DNA of 64,000 bases from contig CAJKQK010000002.1 of NCBI GenBank assembly GCA_905202055.1, forward strand, positions 1 to 64,000, written 5' to 3'. Origin of the DNA: an uncultured Oxalobacter sp. (lineage in GTDB: Bacteria; Pseudomonadota; Gammaproteobacteria; Burkholderiales; Burkholderiaceae_D). The notes under the pieces were generated by a model. That model did no database searches. It saw only the letters and a program-made list of their open reading frames with translations, and was not told the DNA's origin. The translations under genes were made by a program, and so were the position numbers. This document shows, piece by piece, positions 20,048 through 30,837 of this stretch; positions within the stretch are counted from its first letter, which is position 1, and each line of letters begins with the position of its first letter.

Positions 20048-20113
20048 TTCTGATGAATTTTACTACATTTGGACAATTATAACGTCATCTTTCGAGTTCG
20101 TCCCTGTCGTCGT

Positions 20114-20128
20114 CCATTATAATAATGG
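20114..20128. promoter_or_regulatory. Palindrome over a -10-like box between thiC and valS
   Basis: CCATTAT-A-ATAATGG is a perfect inverted repeat around one base. It contains TATAAT on the plus strand (20118-20123), at about 40 bp from the valS start. No good -35 is visible at 17 bp, so the promoter call is tentative and the palindrome could be chance in AT-rich DNA. Confidence 0.35.
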
Positions 20129-20161
20129 CTTTATCGAATTTTAGCAAAACATAATCAGATC

Positions 20162-22963
20162 ATGGAATTAGCCAAGTCCTTCGAACCTTCCGAAATTGAA
20201 AAACACTGGAGAGAAATCTGGGAAAAATGCGGATACTTCCGCGCCTCTCTGGATGAAAACAAACCTTCTTTTGCCATCCAGCTCCCCCCTCCAAACGTGA
20301 CAGGCACCCTGCATATGGGACACGCCTTCAATCAGACGATCATGGATGGACTGGTGCGTTATCATCGTATGCGCGGTTACAACACGGCATGGATTCCAGG
20401 CACCGACCATGCCGGCATCGCCACCCAGATCGTCGTCGAACGCCAGCTCGACGCGCAGAAAATTTCCCGCCACGACCTCGGCCGTGAAAAATTTCTTGAA
20501 AAGGTCTGGGAATGGAAAGAAAAATCCGGCTCGACGATTACCGGCCAGATGCGCCATATGGGGACGTCTCCTGACTGGGAACGGGAATATTTTACGATGG
20601 ACGAAACCCGCTCCAAAGTCGTGGTGGACGTTTTCGTCCGGCTTTATGAAGAAGGCCTGATCTACCGCGGCAAACGTCTGGTTAACTGGGACCCGGTTCT
20701 TGGAACAGCCGTTTCCGATCTGGAAGTGGTTTCCGAAGAAGAAAACGGCTCCATGTGGCATATCCGTTATCCTTATGCCGATGGTTCGGGTTATATGACC
20801 GTTGCGACAACCCGTCCGGAAACCATGCTGGGCGACGTTTGTGTCGCCGTCAACCCTGAAGATGAACGCTACAAGGCTCTGGTCGGCAAAATGATCAAAT
20901 TGCCTTTGACCGACCGTGAAATTCCGATTATCGCCGACGAATACGTCGACAAGGAATTCGGCACGGGTTGCGTGAAAATCACTCCTGCACACGATTTCAA
21001 CGACTACGCCGTCGGGGCACGTCATGGTTTTGAACCACTCAGCATTTTCACACTCGACGCGAAAATCAATGACAACGCCCCCGAAGCCTATCGCGGACTT
21101 GACCGTTTCGTCGCCCGCAAGAAAATCGTGGCCGATCTCGAAGCGCAGGGATTGCTCGATTCGATCCAGCCTCACAAACTGATGGTTCCCCGCGGGGACA
21201 GAACCGGTGTCGTCATCGAACCGATGTTGACCGACCAGTGGTTCGTCGCCATGAGCAAACCGGCTCCGAAAGGCACTTTCTTCCCGGGCAAATCCCTGGC
21301 TGAAGTCGCACTGGAAAAAGTCCGCGACGGCGAAATCAGATTCATGCCTGAAAACTGGACAAACACCTACAACCAGTGGCTGAACAATATTCAGGACTGG
21401 TGTATTTCAAGACAACTCTGGTGGGGACACCAGATTCCGGCATGGTACGACGAGGAAGGCAATATCTACGTCGCCAAAACCGAAGAAGAAGCCAAAGCCA
21501 AGGCACTCGGCAAGGCGATCCATCGCGATCCGGACGTTCTCGACACATGGTTCTCGTCGGCACTCGTCCCCTTCTCGACACTGGGATGGCCTGAAGAAAC
21601 AAGAGACTACAAAATGTTTTTGCCATCCACTGTGCTGGTGACCGGCTTCGACATCATCTTCTTCTGGGTTGCCCGCATGGTCATGATGACCCTGCACTTC
21701 ACCGGCAAGGTACCGTTCAAAACCGTTTACGTTCACGGTCTTGTCCGGGATGCCAGCGGCCAGAAAATGTCCAAGTCCAAAGGCAATACGCTGAATCCGA
21801 TCGACCTGATCGATGGTATCGATGTCGAATCGCTTGTCCAGCAACGGACTTTCGGACTGATGAACCCGAAACAGGCCGATTCGATCGCAAAGGCGACCCG
21901 CAAGGAATTCGGCAAAGGCATCCCGGCTTTCGGTACCGACGCCCTGCGTTTCACGATGGCAAGCTACGCATCTCTTGGCCGGAACATCAATTTCGACCTC
22001 AACCGCTGCGAAGGTTATCGCAACTTCTGCAACAAGCTGTGGAACGCGACCCGTTTCGTCTTGATGAATACGGAAGGTGAAGATTGCGGTTTCTCCGGTA
22101 AGGATGCAATGGAATTTTCCCTTGCCGACCGCTGGATCGAATCCGAATTCCAGCGCGCTGCCGCCGAAGTGGAAAAAGGCTTTTCCGAATACCGTTTCGA
22201 CAATATCGCTTCGGCCGTGTACCGTTTCATCTGGGATGAATACTGCGACTGGTACGTTGAAATGGCAAAAGTCCAGATTGCCGAAGGTAATGACGCGCAG
22301 AAGAGAGCAACCCGAAACACGCTTCTCGCCATTCTGGAAAAAGTGCTGCGTCTGGCTCATCCGGTTATCCCGTTCATTACGGAAGAACTCTGGCAGAAAG
22401 TCGCGCCTCTGGCAGGCAAGACCGTCAGGGAAGGCGATACGATCATGCTGCAGGAATATCCTCTTTTGCAAGCAGACAAAATGGATGGACAGGCAGACCA
22501 GTGGATGACTCAGTGCAAGAATCTGGTGGATGCCTGTCGCAATCTTCGCGGCGAAATGAAACTGTCTCCAGCCCAGCGCGTCCCTCTTTTCATGGAATCG
22601 GTGAACAAGTCTGAAAATGCCCGTCTGGAATCCTTTGTCCCTCATCTGAAAGCTTTGGGCAAACTCTCGGAAGTCAACATTCTGGAAACGCTCCCGAAAT
22701 CGCCTGCGCCCGTTTCCATTGTCGGCGATGTGAAACTCATGCTGAAAGTGGAAATCGACGTGGCGGCCGAGCGTGAACGCCTTTCAAAGGAAATCGGCAA
22801 GCTGGAAGGGGAAATCGGCAAACTGGCAGGAAGATTGTCCAACGAAGGCTTTGTTTCGAAGGCACCGGAAAAAGTCGTGGCAGCCGAACGCGAACGCCTC
22901 GCCGGATTTTCATCCACGCTGGAGAAACTGAAAGACCAGTTGTCCAAACTCGATTCACTCTGA
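20162..22963 (+). CDS. valS: Valine--tRNA ligase
   Basis: Class I aminoacyl-tRNA synthetase of 933 residues. [13 protein letters not shown] ends in the HIGH-type motif at 51-54. The editing domain ([13 protein letters not shown] and [12 protein letters not shown]) clears mischarged threonine, and KMSKS is at 535-539. The last 65 residues form the tRNA-binding coiled coil of the family ([20 protein letters not shown]). Between KMSKS and the anticodon domain is an insert ([20 protein letters not shown]) like that of other proteobacterial ValRS. Translated divergently from the thi operon. Confidence 0.97.
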   Translation: MELAKSFEPSEIEKHWREIWEKCGYFRASLDENKPSFAIQLPPPNVTGTLHMGHAFNQTIMDGLVRYHRMRGYNTAWIPGTDHAGIATQIVVERQLDAQKISRHDLGREKFLEKVWEWKEKSGSTITGQMRHMGTSPDWEREYFTMDETRSKVVVDVFVRLYEEGLIYRGKRLVNWDPVLGTAVSDLEVVSEEENGSMWHIRYPYADGSGYMTVATTRPETMLGDVCVAVNPEDERYKALVGKMIKLPLTDREIPIIADEYVDKEFGTGCVKITPAHDFNDYAVGARHGFEPLSIFTLDAKINDNAPEAYRGLDRFVARKKIVADLEAQGLLDSIQPHKLMVPRGDRTGVVIEPMLTDQWFVAMSKPAPKGTFFPGKSLAEVALEKVRDGEIRFMPENWTNTYNQWLNNIQDWCISRQLWWGHQIPAWYDEEGNIYVAKTEEEAKAKALGKAIHRDPDVLDTWFSSALVPFSTLGWPEETRDYKMFLPSTVLVTGFDIIFFWVARMVMMTLHFTGKVPFKTVYVHGLVRDASGQKMSKSKGNTLNPIDLIDGIDVESLVQQRTFGLMNPKQADSIAKATRKEFGKGIPAFGTDALRFTMASYASLGRNINFDLNRCEGYRNFCNKLWNATRFVLMNTEGEDCGFSGKDAMEFSLADRWIESEFQRAAAEVEKGFSEYRFDNIASAVYRFIWDEYCDWYVEMAKVQIAEGNDAQKRATRNTLLAILEKVLRLAHPVIPFITEELWQKVAPLAGKTVREGDTIMLQEYPLLQADKMDGQADQWMTQCKNLVDACRNLRGEMKLSPAQRVPLFMESVNKSENARLESFVPHLKALGKLSEVNILETLPKSPAPVSIVGDVKLMLKVEIDVAAERERLSKEIGKLEGEIGKLAGRLSNEGFVSKAPEKVVAAERERLAGFSSTLEKLKDQLSKLDSL

Positions 22964-22984
22964 TCGATCGTTCAGTTTATAAGA

Positions 22985-23809
22985 TCAAGGTGTGAATTCA
23001 ACTACCAGACCGGGCAGTGGCAGGCCTGAAATCGCAGTCAGCCACACATTCCCCGGTCTGGCGTCAACAGGTCTTGTCCAGGACCCCGACGCAATGATGT
23101 CGCCTGCCTGCAAGGACGGGAGGCGGGACTGCCTGCTTAACAATTGATGCAATTTCAGAAGCCCCGTCAGGGGATTGCTGAACGTATCGCTGCCGAACCC
23201 GGCTGTCTGGATGACTTCCCCGCAGGCCAGAGACATGCTGGCGCATTCCAGTACATCGGCGAGACTTTTGCGGCTTCCTTCGGACACGATTTTGGGTTCT
23301 CCTACCAGCAATGCACCGTGCATGCCGAACCCGGCAACGGCATCGACGAGATTTCGGGGCGAATCCACAAACGGATATTCAGTCACTTCGATACCGTGAG
23401 CCATCCATTCAATACAATCCGCCATTTCGCGGATAGTGGCATTTTCTGGCGGGACTCTTCCCAACCTGAAAACGACCTCGGCCTCGATACGGGGCTGCAG
23501 CATGCCTTTCAGGCTGAAAGATCCTTCGCTGTTTTCCATGAAGTGGACAGATGAATCGTACAACCATCCCCAGAAAGGGAGTTTGGCCTTGTGATGATCT
23601 TCGGGCGAAATACCATTCAGATAATCGAATTTCCGTCCGACTATCGTTTCACCCCCGGCGGTCCGTATATCGCCAATCCGTTCCGCAATTTCATAGGCAT
23701 CTTCAACAGTGATCGGATAGCGTGAAGCCAGCGAAGGCATGAGTTCCGATTTCTGTCGTGTGTCGAGCAACTGATGTGCATAACGATTGGCGAGAGCAGT
23801 CATTAACAT
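22985..23809 (-). CDS. 2-keto-4-pentenoate hydratase-like protein (FAH superfamily)
   Basis: 274 residues with the MhpD/2-oxopent-4-enoate hydratase plan: VGRKFDYLNG near 58, PRIEAEVVFRLGR near 106 with the metal-ligand-type acidic residues, EVTEYPFVDSPRN, and a C-terminal GDIIASGSWTRP segment. The family hydrates 2-oxopent-4-enoate or decarboxylates 4-oxalocrotonate in aromatic catabolism. No meta-cleavage genes surround it, so the substrate is uncertain. GAGAGG lies just before ATG 23809. It is convergent with valS across 21 bp and monocistronic as seen. Confidence 0.75.
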   Translation of the reverse strand: MLMTALANRYAHQLLDTRQKSELMPSLASRYPITVEDAYEIAERIGDIRTAGGETIVGRKFDYLNGISPEDHHKAKLPFWGWLYDSSVHFMENSEGSFSLKGMLQPRIEAEVVFRLGRVPPENATIREMADCIEWMAHGIEVTEYPFVDSPRNLVDAVAGFGMHGALLVGEPKIVSEGSRKSLADVLECASMSLACGEVIQTAGFGSDTFSNPLTGLLKLHQLLSRQSRLPSLQAGDIIASGSWTRPVDARPGNVWLTAISGLPLPGLVVEFTP

Positions 23810-23964
23810 GGCAACCTCTCACGTAAATGTGTTTTTTCCAGTCGGAATCACTTTACTGAAGCAGAGTGCCCTTCCATTGCGCATTCTCATCAAAGATGCG
23901 ATTAAAGACCGCTTGATGAAACAGAATCGAAGAAAAAGGAGAAGAATCAACCACCTGTCATGAA

Positions 23965-24837
23965 TTACAATACACGCCCGGCATAATCGCGTGCGAATTG
24001 CCAGGCTGTGCGGCCGGAACGCGACCCCCTGTGCAATGCCCATTGCAGGGATTCATCCCTTGACTGCGCTATGTGGTCTTCTGAGCAGCCAAGTGTCCTG
24101 AGCCAGTGAGTGGTAATGAAAAGATATTCATCCTGACTGTAAGGATAGAAAGAAAGCCAAAGGCCAAAACGATCCGAAAACGATATTTTTTCTTCCACGG
24201 TTTCGCTGGGGTGCAAGTCACCGTTCGCATCGTGCGAATACCCTTCGTTATCGGACATTTTTTCCGGCAAAAGATGGCGCCGGTTCGATGTGGCGTAAAT
24301 CAGGATATTGTCAGGCTGTGCGGCCACGCTGCCGTCAAGAGCGACTTTCAGGGCCTTGTAACTGCTGTCGCCCTCGTCAAAAGACAAGTCGTCACAATAA
24401 ATGATGAAACGTTCAGGACGGGAAGCGGTCAGAACGGAAATTTCCTCAAGGTCGATCAGGTCGTCCTTGTCGACTTCGATCAGGCGAAGCCCCTGCCCGG
24501 AAAATTCATTCAGGCAGGCACGAACCAGCGAGGATTTGCCAGTGCCACGTGCGCCGGTCAGCAAAACGTTATTGGCCGGTTTTCCCTGCAGAAACTGGCG
24601 TGTGTTCTGTTCCAGCAAGGCTTTTTGCCTTTCTACATAAAACAGATCGACTAGTGATATCGGAGAAATGTGGGCAATAGGCACCAGTGTCCCGCGACCG
24701 TTTTTCTTTCTCCAGCGGAAAGCAGATGTCGGAGAATCCCAATCGATGTTTTCCGCCGTAGTCAAAGGTGGCAACAGTTGTTCCACGCGGGCCAGAACCG
24801 CTTCAGCACGTGCCAGAAATTGCTCGAGCGTCGTCAT
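23965..24837 (-). CDS. DUF815-type P-loop ATPase
   Basis: 290-residue AAA-like ATPase. The Walker A motif GARGTGKS is at 95-102 and Walker B FIIYCDDLSF at 144-153, followed by the TSNRRHLLP sensor-1-like segment. No membrane segment or signal peptide. Its ATG overlaps the argJ stop by one base (TAATG). An ATPase of this family next to argJ and secA is common in betaproteobacteria, often followed by mutT, which is not present here. Molecular role unknown; the link to argJ may be only positional. Confidence 0.85.
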   Translation of the reverse strand: MTTLEQFLARAEAVLARVEQLLPPLTTAENIDWDSPTSAFRWRKKNGRGTLVPIAHISPISLVDLFYVERQKALLEQNTRQFLQGKPANNVLLTGARGTGKSSLVRACLNEFSGQGLRLIEVDKDDLIDLEEISVLTASRPERFIIYCDDLSFDEGDSSYKALKVALDGSVAAQPDNILIYATSNRRHLLPEKMSDNEGYSHDANGDLHPSETVEEKISFSDRFGLWLSFYPYSQDEYLFITTHWLRTLGCSEDHIAQSRDESLQWALHRGSRSGRTAWQFARDYAGRVL

Positions 24838-26075
24838 TATGAACGGTAATCCGCGTTGATCGAAACATAGTCATGTGACAAGTCACATGTCCAGACTGTC
24901 GAAGAGGCATTCCCACGGGCCAGCGTGATCCGGACGAGGATTTCATTTTTCTTCATGACGCGTTGGCCATCTTCTTCCACATACTCCGGATTTCTGCCAC
25001 CGTTTTTGGCAACCCAGACATCATCCAGATACAGGTTCAGTTTTTCGACGTCCAGATCGTCGATGCCAGCATACCCGATAGCGGCCAGAATTCTGCCCAG
25101 ATTCGGGTCGGAAGCGAAAAACGCCGTTTTGACCAGTGGCGAATGGGCGACGGAATAAGCGATCTGGCGACATTCGTCCTCAGACTTGCCTTCTTCAACA
25201 GTAATCGTGATGAACTTGGATGCACCTTCGCCGTCACGAATGATTTTCTGGGACAGTTCCTGAGCCAGATCCGTTACGGCATCGAGCATCGTCCGATAAT
25301 TGCCGGAAGCCGTGCTTGTGATTCCGATATCGACTCTGCCAGTCGCCATCAGGATCAGGGAATCATTGGTTGAGGTGTCGCCATCGACCGTAATGCAATT
25401 GAACGATTTGTTGACTGCCGACTTCAGCATGACATCGAGAACAGTCTGCGGAATCGCGGCATCGGTGGCAATGTAGCCCAGCATGGTTGCCATATTCGGT
25501 TTGATCATGCCCGAGCCCTTGCACATGCCTGTAATCGCCACGGTTTTTCCGTCGATGACAACGACGCGTGAAGCAGCCTTCGGAATGGTATCCGTCGTCA
25601 TGATCGCTTCGGCGGCATTCAACCAGTTGTCTTCTTTGAGATCAGCGATAGCGGCCGGCAACCCGGCAATGATTTTGTCGGCTGGCAATGGTTCCAGAAT
25701 GACACCTGTTGAAAAAGGCAGAATCTGTTCAGCCTCGCAACCCAGCAACTTTGCCAGTGCTGCACTGGTGTCGACAGCATTTTTGTAACCCGACTCACCT
25801 GTACCGGCATTGGCATTGCCCGTATTGACCATCAGTGCACGGATCGGCTTGTTATCCTTTGCGGTTTTTTCCAGATTGGCCTTGCAAATCCGGACAGGCG
25901 CGGCGCAAAAGCGGTTTTTGGTAAACACACCCGCGACGGTCGCCTCCGGCGCCAGTTTCATGACCAGCAGGTCTTTTCTGTCGGCTTTTTTGATATTCGC
26001 TTTTGCATAGCCGAGTTCAAGACCCGAAACTGGTTTCAGTTCCGAAGCGAGGGGAACGGAAAGATTGACAGCCAT
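24837..26075 (-). CDS. argJ: Bifunctional ornithine acetyltransferase/N-acetylglutamate synthase
   Basis: Transfers acetyl from N-acetylornithine to glutamate, recycling it in arginine synthesis. 412 residues, made as a precursor that cleaves itself between Ala196 and Thr197 in KPNMATMLG; the new N-terminal Thr is the nucleophile. [10 protein letters not shown] and KGSGMI are further family motifs. It lies 57 bp after secA and shares a one-base stop/start overlap with the ATPase gene. With argF and argG at 55.7-58.0 kb it is the third arginine gene in the window. Confidence 0.95.
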   Translation of the reverse strand: MAVNLSVPLASELKPVSGLELGYAKANIKKADRKDLLVMKLAPEATVAGVFTKNRFCAAPVRICKANLEKTAKDNKPIRALMVNTGNANAGTGESGYKNAVDTSAALAKLLGCEAEQILPFSTGVILEPLPADKIIAGLPAAIADLKEDNWLNAAEAIMTTDTIPKAASRVVVIDGKTVAITGMCKGSGMIKPNMATMLGYIATDAAIPQTVLDVMLKSAVNKSFNCITVDGDTSTNDSLILMATGRVDIGITSTASGNYRTMLDAVTDLAQELSQKIIRDGEGASKFITITVEEGKSEDECRQIAYSVAHSPLVKTAFFASDPNLGRILAAIGYAGIDDLDVEKLNLYLDDVWVAKNGGRNPEYVEEDGQRVMKKNEILVRITLARGNASSTVWTCDLSHDYVSINADYRS

Positions 26076-26132
26076 AACATTTACTCCACCAAACCAGATT
26101 AACCACTATTTTAACGCTGACAGAAACCCGTT

Positions 26133-28889
26133 TTATTCAAGACGTCCGTGGCAATGCTTGTACTTCTTGCCGCTCTGGCATGGGCAAGGATCGTTTCTGC
26201 CGACTTTCGGGACCGTATTGACGATGGGTTGCTGTTTTTCTTCGGTTTCTTCGGCACTATCGCTGTCAGATTCCGAATCGTCTCCGACTTCAGGCTGATC
26301 GTAACTGAGATCGGAATACTGTGCCTCTTCGTTCATCGCAGCAGCCATCTCGACTTCCTCACGCGTCTGGATTCTGACCAGCATCAGCACTCTGGTGACA
26401 TCGTTCTTGATCATGTCCAGCATCTGGCTGAACAGCTGGAATGCCTCAAATTTGTATTCCTGTTTCGGGTTCTTCTGGGCGTAACCACGCAAATGAATAC
26501 CCTGGCGCAGATGATCCAGAGCGGCAAGATGTTCACGCCAGTAATTGTCGAGGCTCTGGAGCATGACACTGCGTTCGTAGGCGGCAAAAGCTTCCTTGCC
26601 GACCAGATCGACCTTGGCCTGATAGAAATCGTCCACCGTTTTGAGGATATGCTCAAGCATATCCTCGTCCGTCAGGGTTCTGGATTCTTCCAGCATGGAC
26701 GACAATGGAATGTCGAGTTTCCACTGGTTGGCGAATTCCTTTTCAAGCCCTTCGATATCCCATTGTTCTTCAACAGACTGTTCCGGAACGTAGGTTCTGA
26801 ACATATCCGTGAAAACGCCATGACGCAGGGAAGTGATCAGTTCCGTCGGGTCGGACAGTTCCAGCAACTCATTACGCTGCTGGTAAATGACTTTGCGCTG
26901 GTCGTTGGCAACGTCGTCGTATTCGAGCAGTTGTTTACGCATATCAAAGTTGCGGCCTTCGACTTTTCTTTGTGCCGATTCAATCGAACGTGTCACGATA
27001 CCGGACTCGATCGGTTCGCCTTCAGGCATTTTCAGGCGTTCCATAATCGAACGCATCTTGTCACCAGCGAAAATACGCAACAACGGATCGTCCAGAGACA
27101 GGTAGAAACGTGACGAGCCCGGGTCACCCTGACGGGCGGCACGACCTCTCAACTGGTTATCGACACGACGGGATTCATGACGTTCCGTACCGATAATATG
27201 CAATCCGCCCTGTTCCAGAACGAAGTCATGCAGGGATTGCCACTCATTACGCAATTTGTCGATCTGGGCCTGTTTCTGGTCTTCCGGTATGGAATCATCG
27301 GCCAGAATGAATTCGATCTGTTTTTCGACATTGCCGCCCAGCACGATATCGGTACCGCGGCCAGCCATATTGGTCGCGATGGTGATCATCTTCGGACGAC
27401 CGGCCTGTGCAACGATTTCCGCTTCACGTGCATGCTGTTTCGCATTCAGGACGTTATGAGGCAAACCCGCCTTGGTCAGGATGCCGGAGAGCAACTCGGA
27501 ATTTTCAATGGATGTCGTACCGACCAGAACAGGCTGGCCACGTTCGTAACAATCCTTGATGTCTTTCAGCATCGCGCCGTATTTTTCCTGATCGGTCTTG
27601 TAAACCTGATCCTGCTTGTCGGTACGCTGATTTTTTTTGTTCGGCGGAATAACGACGGTTTCAAGACCGTAGATTTCCTGGAACTCGTAGGCTTCCGTAT
27701 CAGCCGTACCGGTCATGCCGGACAGTTTTTCATACATACGGAAGTAATTCTGGAAAGTGATCGAAGCCAGCGTCTGGTTTTCGTTCTGGATTTTGACGCC
27801 TTCCTTCGCCTCGACAGCCTGATGCAGGCCATCGGACCAGCGACGTCCTTCCATCAGGCGGCCAGTGAATTCGTCGACGATAATAACCTGGCCGTCCTGA
27901 ACCACATAATGCTGGTCACGATGGAACAGGGTATTGGCACGCAGGGCGGCATAAAGATGGTGGACCAGAATGATATTGCTTGCGTCGTAAAGCGAAGCGC
28001 CTTCGGCCAGCAGGCCCATACTCGTCAAAATCTTTTCGGCCTTTTCATAACCGGCATCGGTCAGGTAAACCTGATTGGCTTTTTCATCCTTGGTGAAATC
28101 GCCCGGAACCTCGATTTTTCCCTTGCCGTCACGCGTTTCCTCACCGATTTGCAGCGTCAGCAATTTGGGAACCGAATTCAGTTTATAGTACAGGTCGGTA
28201 TTGTTTTCAGACTGCCCTGAAATGATCAGAGGCGTTCTGGCCTCATCGATCAGGATCGAATCCACTTCGTCGACGATGGAGTAGACCAGACCGCGCTGGA
28301 CACGGTCTTCCGTGTCATACACCATATTGTCGCGCAAATAATCGAAACCGAATTCGTTATTCGTACCGTAAGTAATGTCGGCGGCATAAGCAAGCTGTTT
28401 TTCGTCATGGTCGCTGTTTGACAGGTTGATACCAGTCGTCAGGCCGAGCCATCCGTACAGGCGGGACATCCATTCGGCATCGCGCTGTGCCAGATAATCG
28501 TTGACGGTCACGACATGCACGCCCTTTCCGGTCAGGCCGTTCAGGTACGCAGGCAAAGTCGCTACAAGCGTTTTACCTTCACCAGTACCCATTTCGGCAA
28601 TTTTTCCGGCATGCAGGGCCATACCACCGATCAGCTGGACGTCGAACGGTCGCATCTTGAGAACGCGCTTGCTGGCTTCACGACAAACGGCAAACGCTTC
28701 CGGCAAAATACTGTCGAGCGATTCACCTTTTGCAAGCCGTTCTTTGAATTCGGGAGTTTTCGCCTGCAGTTCGGCATCGGACAATTTTTCCAATGCGGGT
28801 TCAAGCGAGTTGATTTTGGCTACGGTCTTGCCGTACTGCTTCAACAGCCGTGAGTTGCGGCTGCCAAAAAGGCTGGTCAATATGGACAT
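26133..28889 (-). CDS. secA: Preprotein translocase ATPase SecA
   Basis: 918-residue motor that drives unfolded proteins through SecYEG. Walker A MGTGEGKT is at 100-107, [19 protein letters not shown] is the conserved DEAD-type region, and the C-terminal zinc finger CPC-x8-CH uses Cys902, Cys904, Cys913 and His914; it binds SecB and lipid. Usual gammaproteobacterial-type length. No SecM-like arrest peptide gene precedes it; dciA and lpxC lie upstream instead. Confidence 0.97.
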   Translation of the reverse strand: MSILTSLFGSRNSRLLKQYGKTVAKINSLEPALEKLSDAELQAKTPEFKERLAKGESLDSILPEAFAVCREASKRVLKMRPFDVQLIGGMALHAGKIAEMGTGEGKTLVATLPAYLNGLTGKGVHVVTVNDYLAQRDAEWMSRLYGWLGLTTGINLSNSDHDEKQLAYAADITYGTNNEFGFDYLRDNMVYDTEDRVQRGLVYSIVDEVDSILIDEARTPLIISGQSENNTDLYYKLNSVPKLLTLQIGEETRDGKGKIEVPGDFTKDEKANQVYLTDAGYEKAEKILTSMGLLAEGASLYDASNIILVHHLYAALRANTLFHRDQHYVVQDGQVIIVDEFTGRLMEGRRWSDGLHQAVEAKEGVKIQNENQTLASITFQNYFRMYEKLSGMTGTADTEAYEFQEIYGLETVVIPPNKKNQRTDKQDQVYKTDQEKYGAMLKDIKDCYERGQPVLVGTTSIENSELLSGILTKAGLPHNVLNAKQHAREAEIVAQAGRPKMITIATNMAGRGTDIVLGGNVEKQIEFILADDSIPEDQKQAQIDKLRNEWQSLHDFVLEQGGLHIIGTERHESRRVDNQLRGRAARQGDPGSSRFYLSLDDPLLRIFAGDKMRSIMERLKMPEGEPIESGIVTRSIESAQRKVEGRNFDMRKQLLEYDDVANDQRKVIYQQRNELLELSDPTELITSLRHGVFTDMFRTYVPEQSVEEQWDIEGLEKEFANQWKLDIPLSSMLEESRTLTDEDMLEHILKTVDDFYQAKVDLVGKEAFAAYERSVMLQSLDNYWREHLAALDHLRQGIHLRGYAQKNPKQEYKFEAFQLFSQMLDMIKNDVTRVLMLVRIQTREEVEMAAAMNEEAQYSDLSYDQPEVGDDSESDSDSAEETEEKQQPIVNTVPKVGRNDPCPCQSGKKYKHCHGRLE

Positions 28890-29186
28890 GTTACGTTCTT
28901 GAAATTGTACAGTGGCGGTGATTGCATAAAGACAGATCTATAACTGGATCAACGTTCACACCGGTAAAAAAACCATTTTATCACGCCCCCATTACGGGTA
29001 ATAGAACAACTTTAATATCTCTTGCCCTTTCAGGACAAAGAGATTTCGCAATTTACTCATCAATTGCCGTGCAGTTGTTGTTTTAAAACGGCAAATTCGA
29101 GGTTCGCCCGTCAAAGATGGATGGGTTATACTTGAATCACGATAAATTCTTGCTGTTTCCCTGATTGATGCGCAGCCAGCCCGAGC
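28890..29186. other. Intergenic region between secA and dciA
   Basis: 297 bp between divergent genes. TATACT at 29127-29132 is a possible -10 for dciA without a good -35. I see no RNA gene, repeat or terminator. Confidence 0.5.
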
Positions 29187-29654
29187 ATGAAAATCAATAA
29201 CGTTTTTCCTACCGCCACAGAATATCTCGATTCGCATGAAAACATGTCGGGACTGCTGCAAGTCGCCCGGCGCCTGTCGGAAATCGAAAAAACGTGTCAG
29301 GGCATCCTGCCGCGTCATTTTTCCGCCTGTTCCGTCCTGAAACTGGAAAACGGAAAAATGATCATCAGCGTTCCGAACCAGTCCATCGCTGCCCGAATAC
29401 GACAACAGATACCCTATCTGCAGGCTGAACTGAACCGCACAGGATGGCCAGTCGATTCGATCCGCCTGAAAGTCCAGCTGGCGCAAAAACGTTTTGCCGA
29501 AAAGCCTGCGGCAAGAAAAACCCTGTCGCCTCAGGCCTATGAATGCCTCGTCGATCTGTATTCCAGCCTGGACAAGACAAAACAGAACGACAAGTTGACG
29601 TCCGCCTTAAGCGAACTGATCAAAAGCCATCAACACAAATCCGGGAAAGGTTGA
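29187..29654 (+). CDS. dciA: DciA-type helicase loader (DUF721)
   Basis: 155 residues with the DUF721 fold in the centre (LENGKMIISVPNQSIAARIRQQ, then KVQLAQKR). DciA is the ancestral loader or operator of the replicative helicase DnaB in bacteria lacking DnaC/DnaI; the family name is from established work, the match here is by pattern. A gene of this family next to secA and lpxC is typical of betaproteobacteria. The C-terminal part is Lys/Ser rich and probably flexible. Its stop is 12 bp from that of lpxC. Confidence 0.82.
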   Translation: MKINNVFPTATEYLDSHENMSGLLQVARRLSEIEKTCQGILPRHFSACSVLKLENGKMIISVPNQSIAARIRQQIPYLQAELNRTGWPVDSIRLKVQLAQKRFAEKPAARKTLSPQAYECLVDLYSSLDKTKQNDKLTSALSELIKSHQHKSGKG

Positions 29655-29666
29655 AAAACCAGCCTG

Positions 29667-30602
29667 TCAGGCCGGTAGCCATTCGAGCGTGGATTGTTCA
29701 AAGAGTGAATTCGGCGCTTCCTGCTCTGTCGTGAATGTCACGATCTCGTAGGCGTCTGGCTGTGCCAGCAATGCACGGATAAGCTGGTTATTGAGTGCGT
29801 GACCGGACTTGTGGGCCGTATAACTCGCCAGAAGCGGGTGTCCAATGTTATACAAGTCGCCAATCGCATCCAGAATCTTGTGGCGCACGAATTCATCTTC
29901 ATAGCGAAGCGCGTGGGCATTCAGGATACGGTACTCGTCCATGACGATGGCGTTTTCAAGAGAACCGCCGCGGGCAAGCCCCATACCGCGCAAGGTTTCC
30001 ACGTCTTTCACGAAACCGAATGTACGCGCTCTGGAAACGTCCCTGACATACGAGACCGCGCCCAGATCGATCACCGCCCTCTGGTGGGTCGAATCGATGG
30101 CCGGGTGGTTGAATTCAATAAAAAAGTCCAGCTTGAAACCGTTGTAAGGTTCCAGCCGCGCCCATTTCCTGTTCGCGCCTTCCCCTTCACTGATTTCAAC
30201 AGTTTTTTTGACGCGGATGTATTTTTTCGGGGCATCCTGCTCTTTCAAACCCGCCTGCTGAAGCAGAAAAACGAAAGAAGAAGCGGAACCGTCCATAATC
30301 GGGATCTCTTCCGCATTGACATCGACATGCAGATTGTCGATACCGAGCCCGGAACAGGCCGACATCAGGTGTTCGATAGTGGAAATACGAGCGCCATCCT
30401 TGACAAGCGTGGAAGCCAGCATCGTTTCGCCGATGGCTTCAGCGCCAACAGGAATCGAAACCTCCGGTTTCAGGTCCGTCCGATGAAACACAATACCGGT
30501 ATCGGGAGCCGCAGGCCGAAGCACCAGTTCGACTTTATATCCGGAATGCAATCCGATCCCGACCGTGCGGGTTGGATATTGTATGGTACGTTGCTTCAGC
30601 AT
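29667..30602 (-). CDS. lpxC: UDP-3-O-acyl-N-acetylglucosamine deacetylase
   Basis: Zinc amidase for the committed step of lipid A synthesis. 311 residues from ATG 30602 ([10 protein letters not shown]); an in-frame extension to 30644 has no counterpart in the family. Zinc ligands are His78, His241 and Asp245, with Glu77 as general base and His268 in HKSGH. It lies 235 bp after ftsZ on the same strand, the conserved end of the dcw region. LapB, encoded at 6.4 kb, belongs to the pathway that controls LpxC turnover. Confidence 0.96.
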   Translation of the reverse strand: MLKQRTIQYPTRTVGIGLHSGYKVELVLRPAAPDTGIVFHRTDLKPEVSIPVGAEAIGETMLASTLVKDGARISTIEHLMSACSGLGIDNLHVDVNAEEIPIMDGSASSFVFLLQQAGLKEQDAPKKYIRVKKTVEISEGEGANRKWARLEPYNGFKLDFFIEFNHPAIDSTHQRAVIDLGAVSYVRDVSRARTFGFVKDVETLRGMGLARGGSLENAIVMDEYRILNAHALRYEDEFVRHKILDAIGDLYNIGHPLLASYTAHKSGHALNNQLIRALLAQPDAYEIVTFTTEQEAPNSLFEQSTLEWLPA

Positions 30603-30795
30603 GATTCGGGTCGCTATATCGTTATCAATCACCAGACAGGACAAAATGTCCGCCCAGGGCCTATTTTACCTTGTCATCAAATATCCTGCTCAAACCAGCC
30701 GTCATGACAATTGGCATTTTCAATACTTATACACGTCAGGCAAAAACGGGCAATCTTTTTTTACACTTGTAACAATTTAGCAAAGATATCCCGTC

Positions 30796-30823
30796 TTTCC
30801 AGCCGGATGTCTCCGGCTGGAAA
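30796..30823 (-). repeat. Perfect hairpin between ftsZ and lpxC
   Basis: TTTCCAGCCGGA/TCCGGCTGGAAA, 12-bp arms and a four-base loop, beginning 15 bp after the ftsZ stop. Very stable, but not followed by a T-run on the minus strand. It could be a Rho-assisted or pausing terminator or a 3'-end protecting structure for ftsZ mRNA, separating it from lpxC. Confidence 0.7.
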
Positions 30824-30837
30824 ATGAATGGACTGAA

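Noticed and set aside
21407..22645. 412-codon open frame opposite valS
   Set aside because: Antisense shadow of a gene with intact synthetase motifs.
26148..28220. Long plus-strand open frames (321 and 347 codons) opposite secA
   Set aside because: Both lie wholly inside secA and show only the complementary codon bias.
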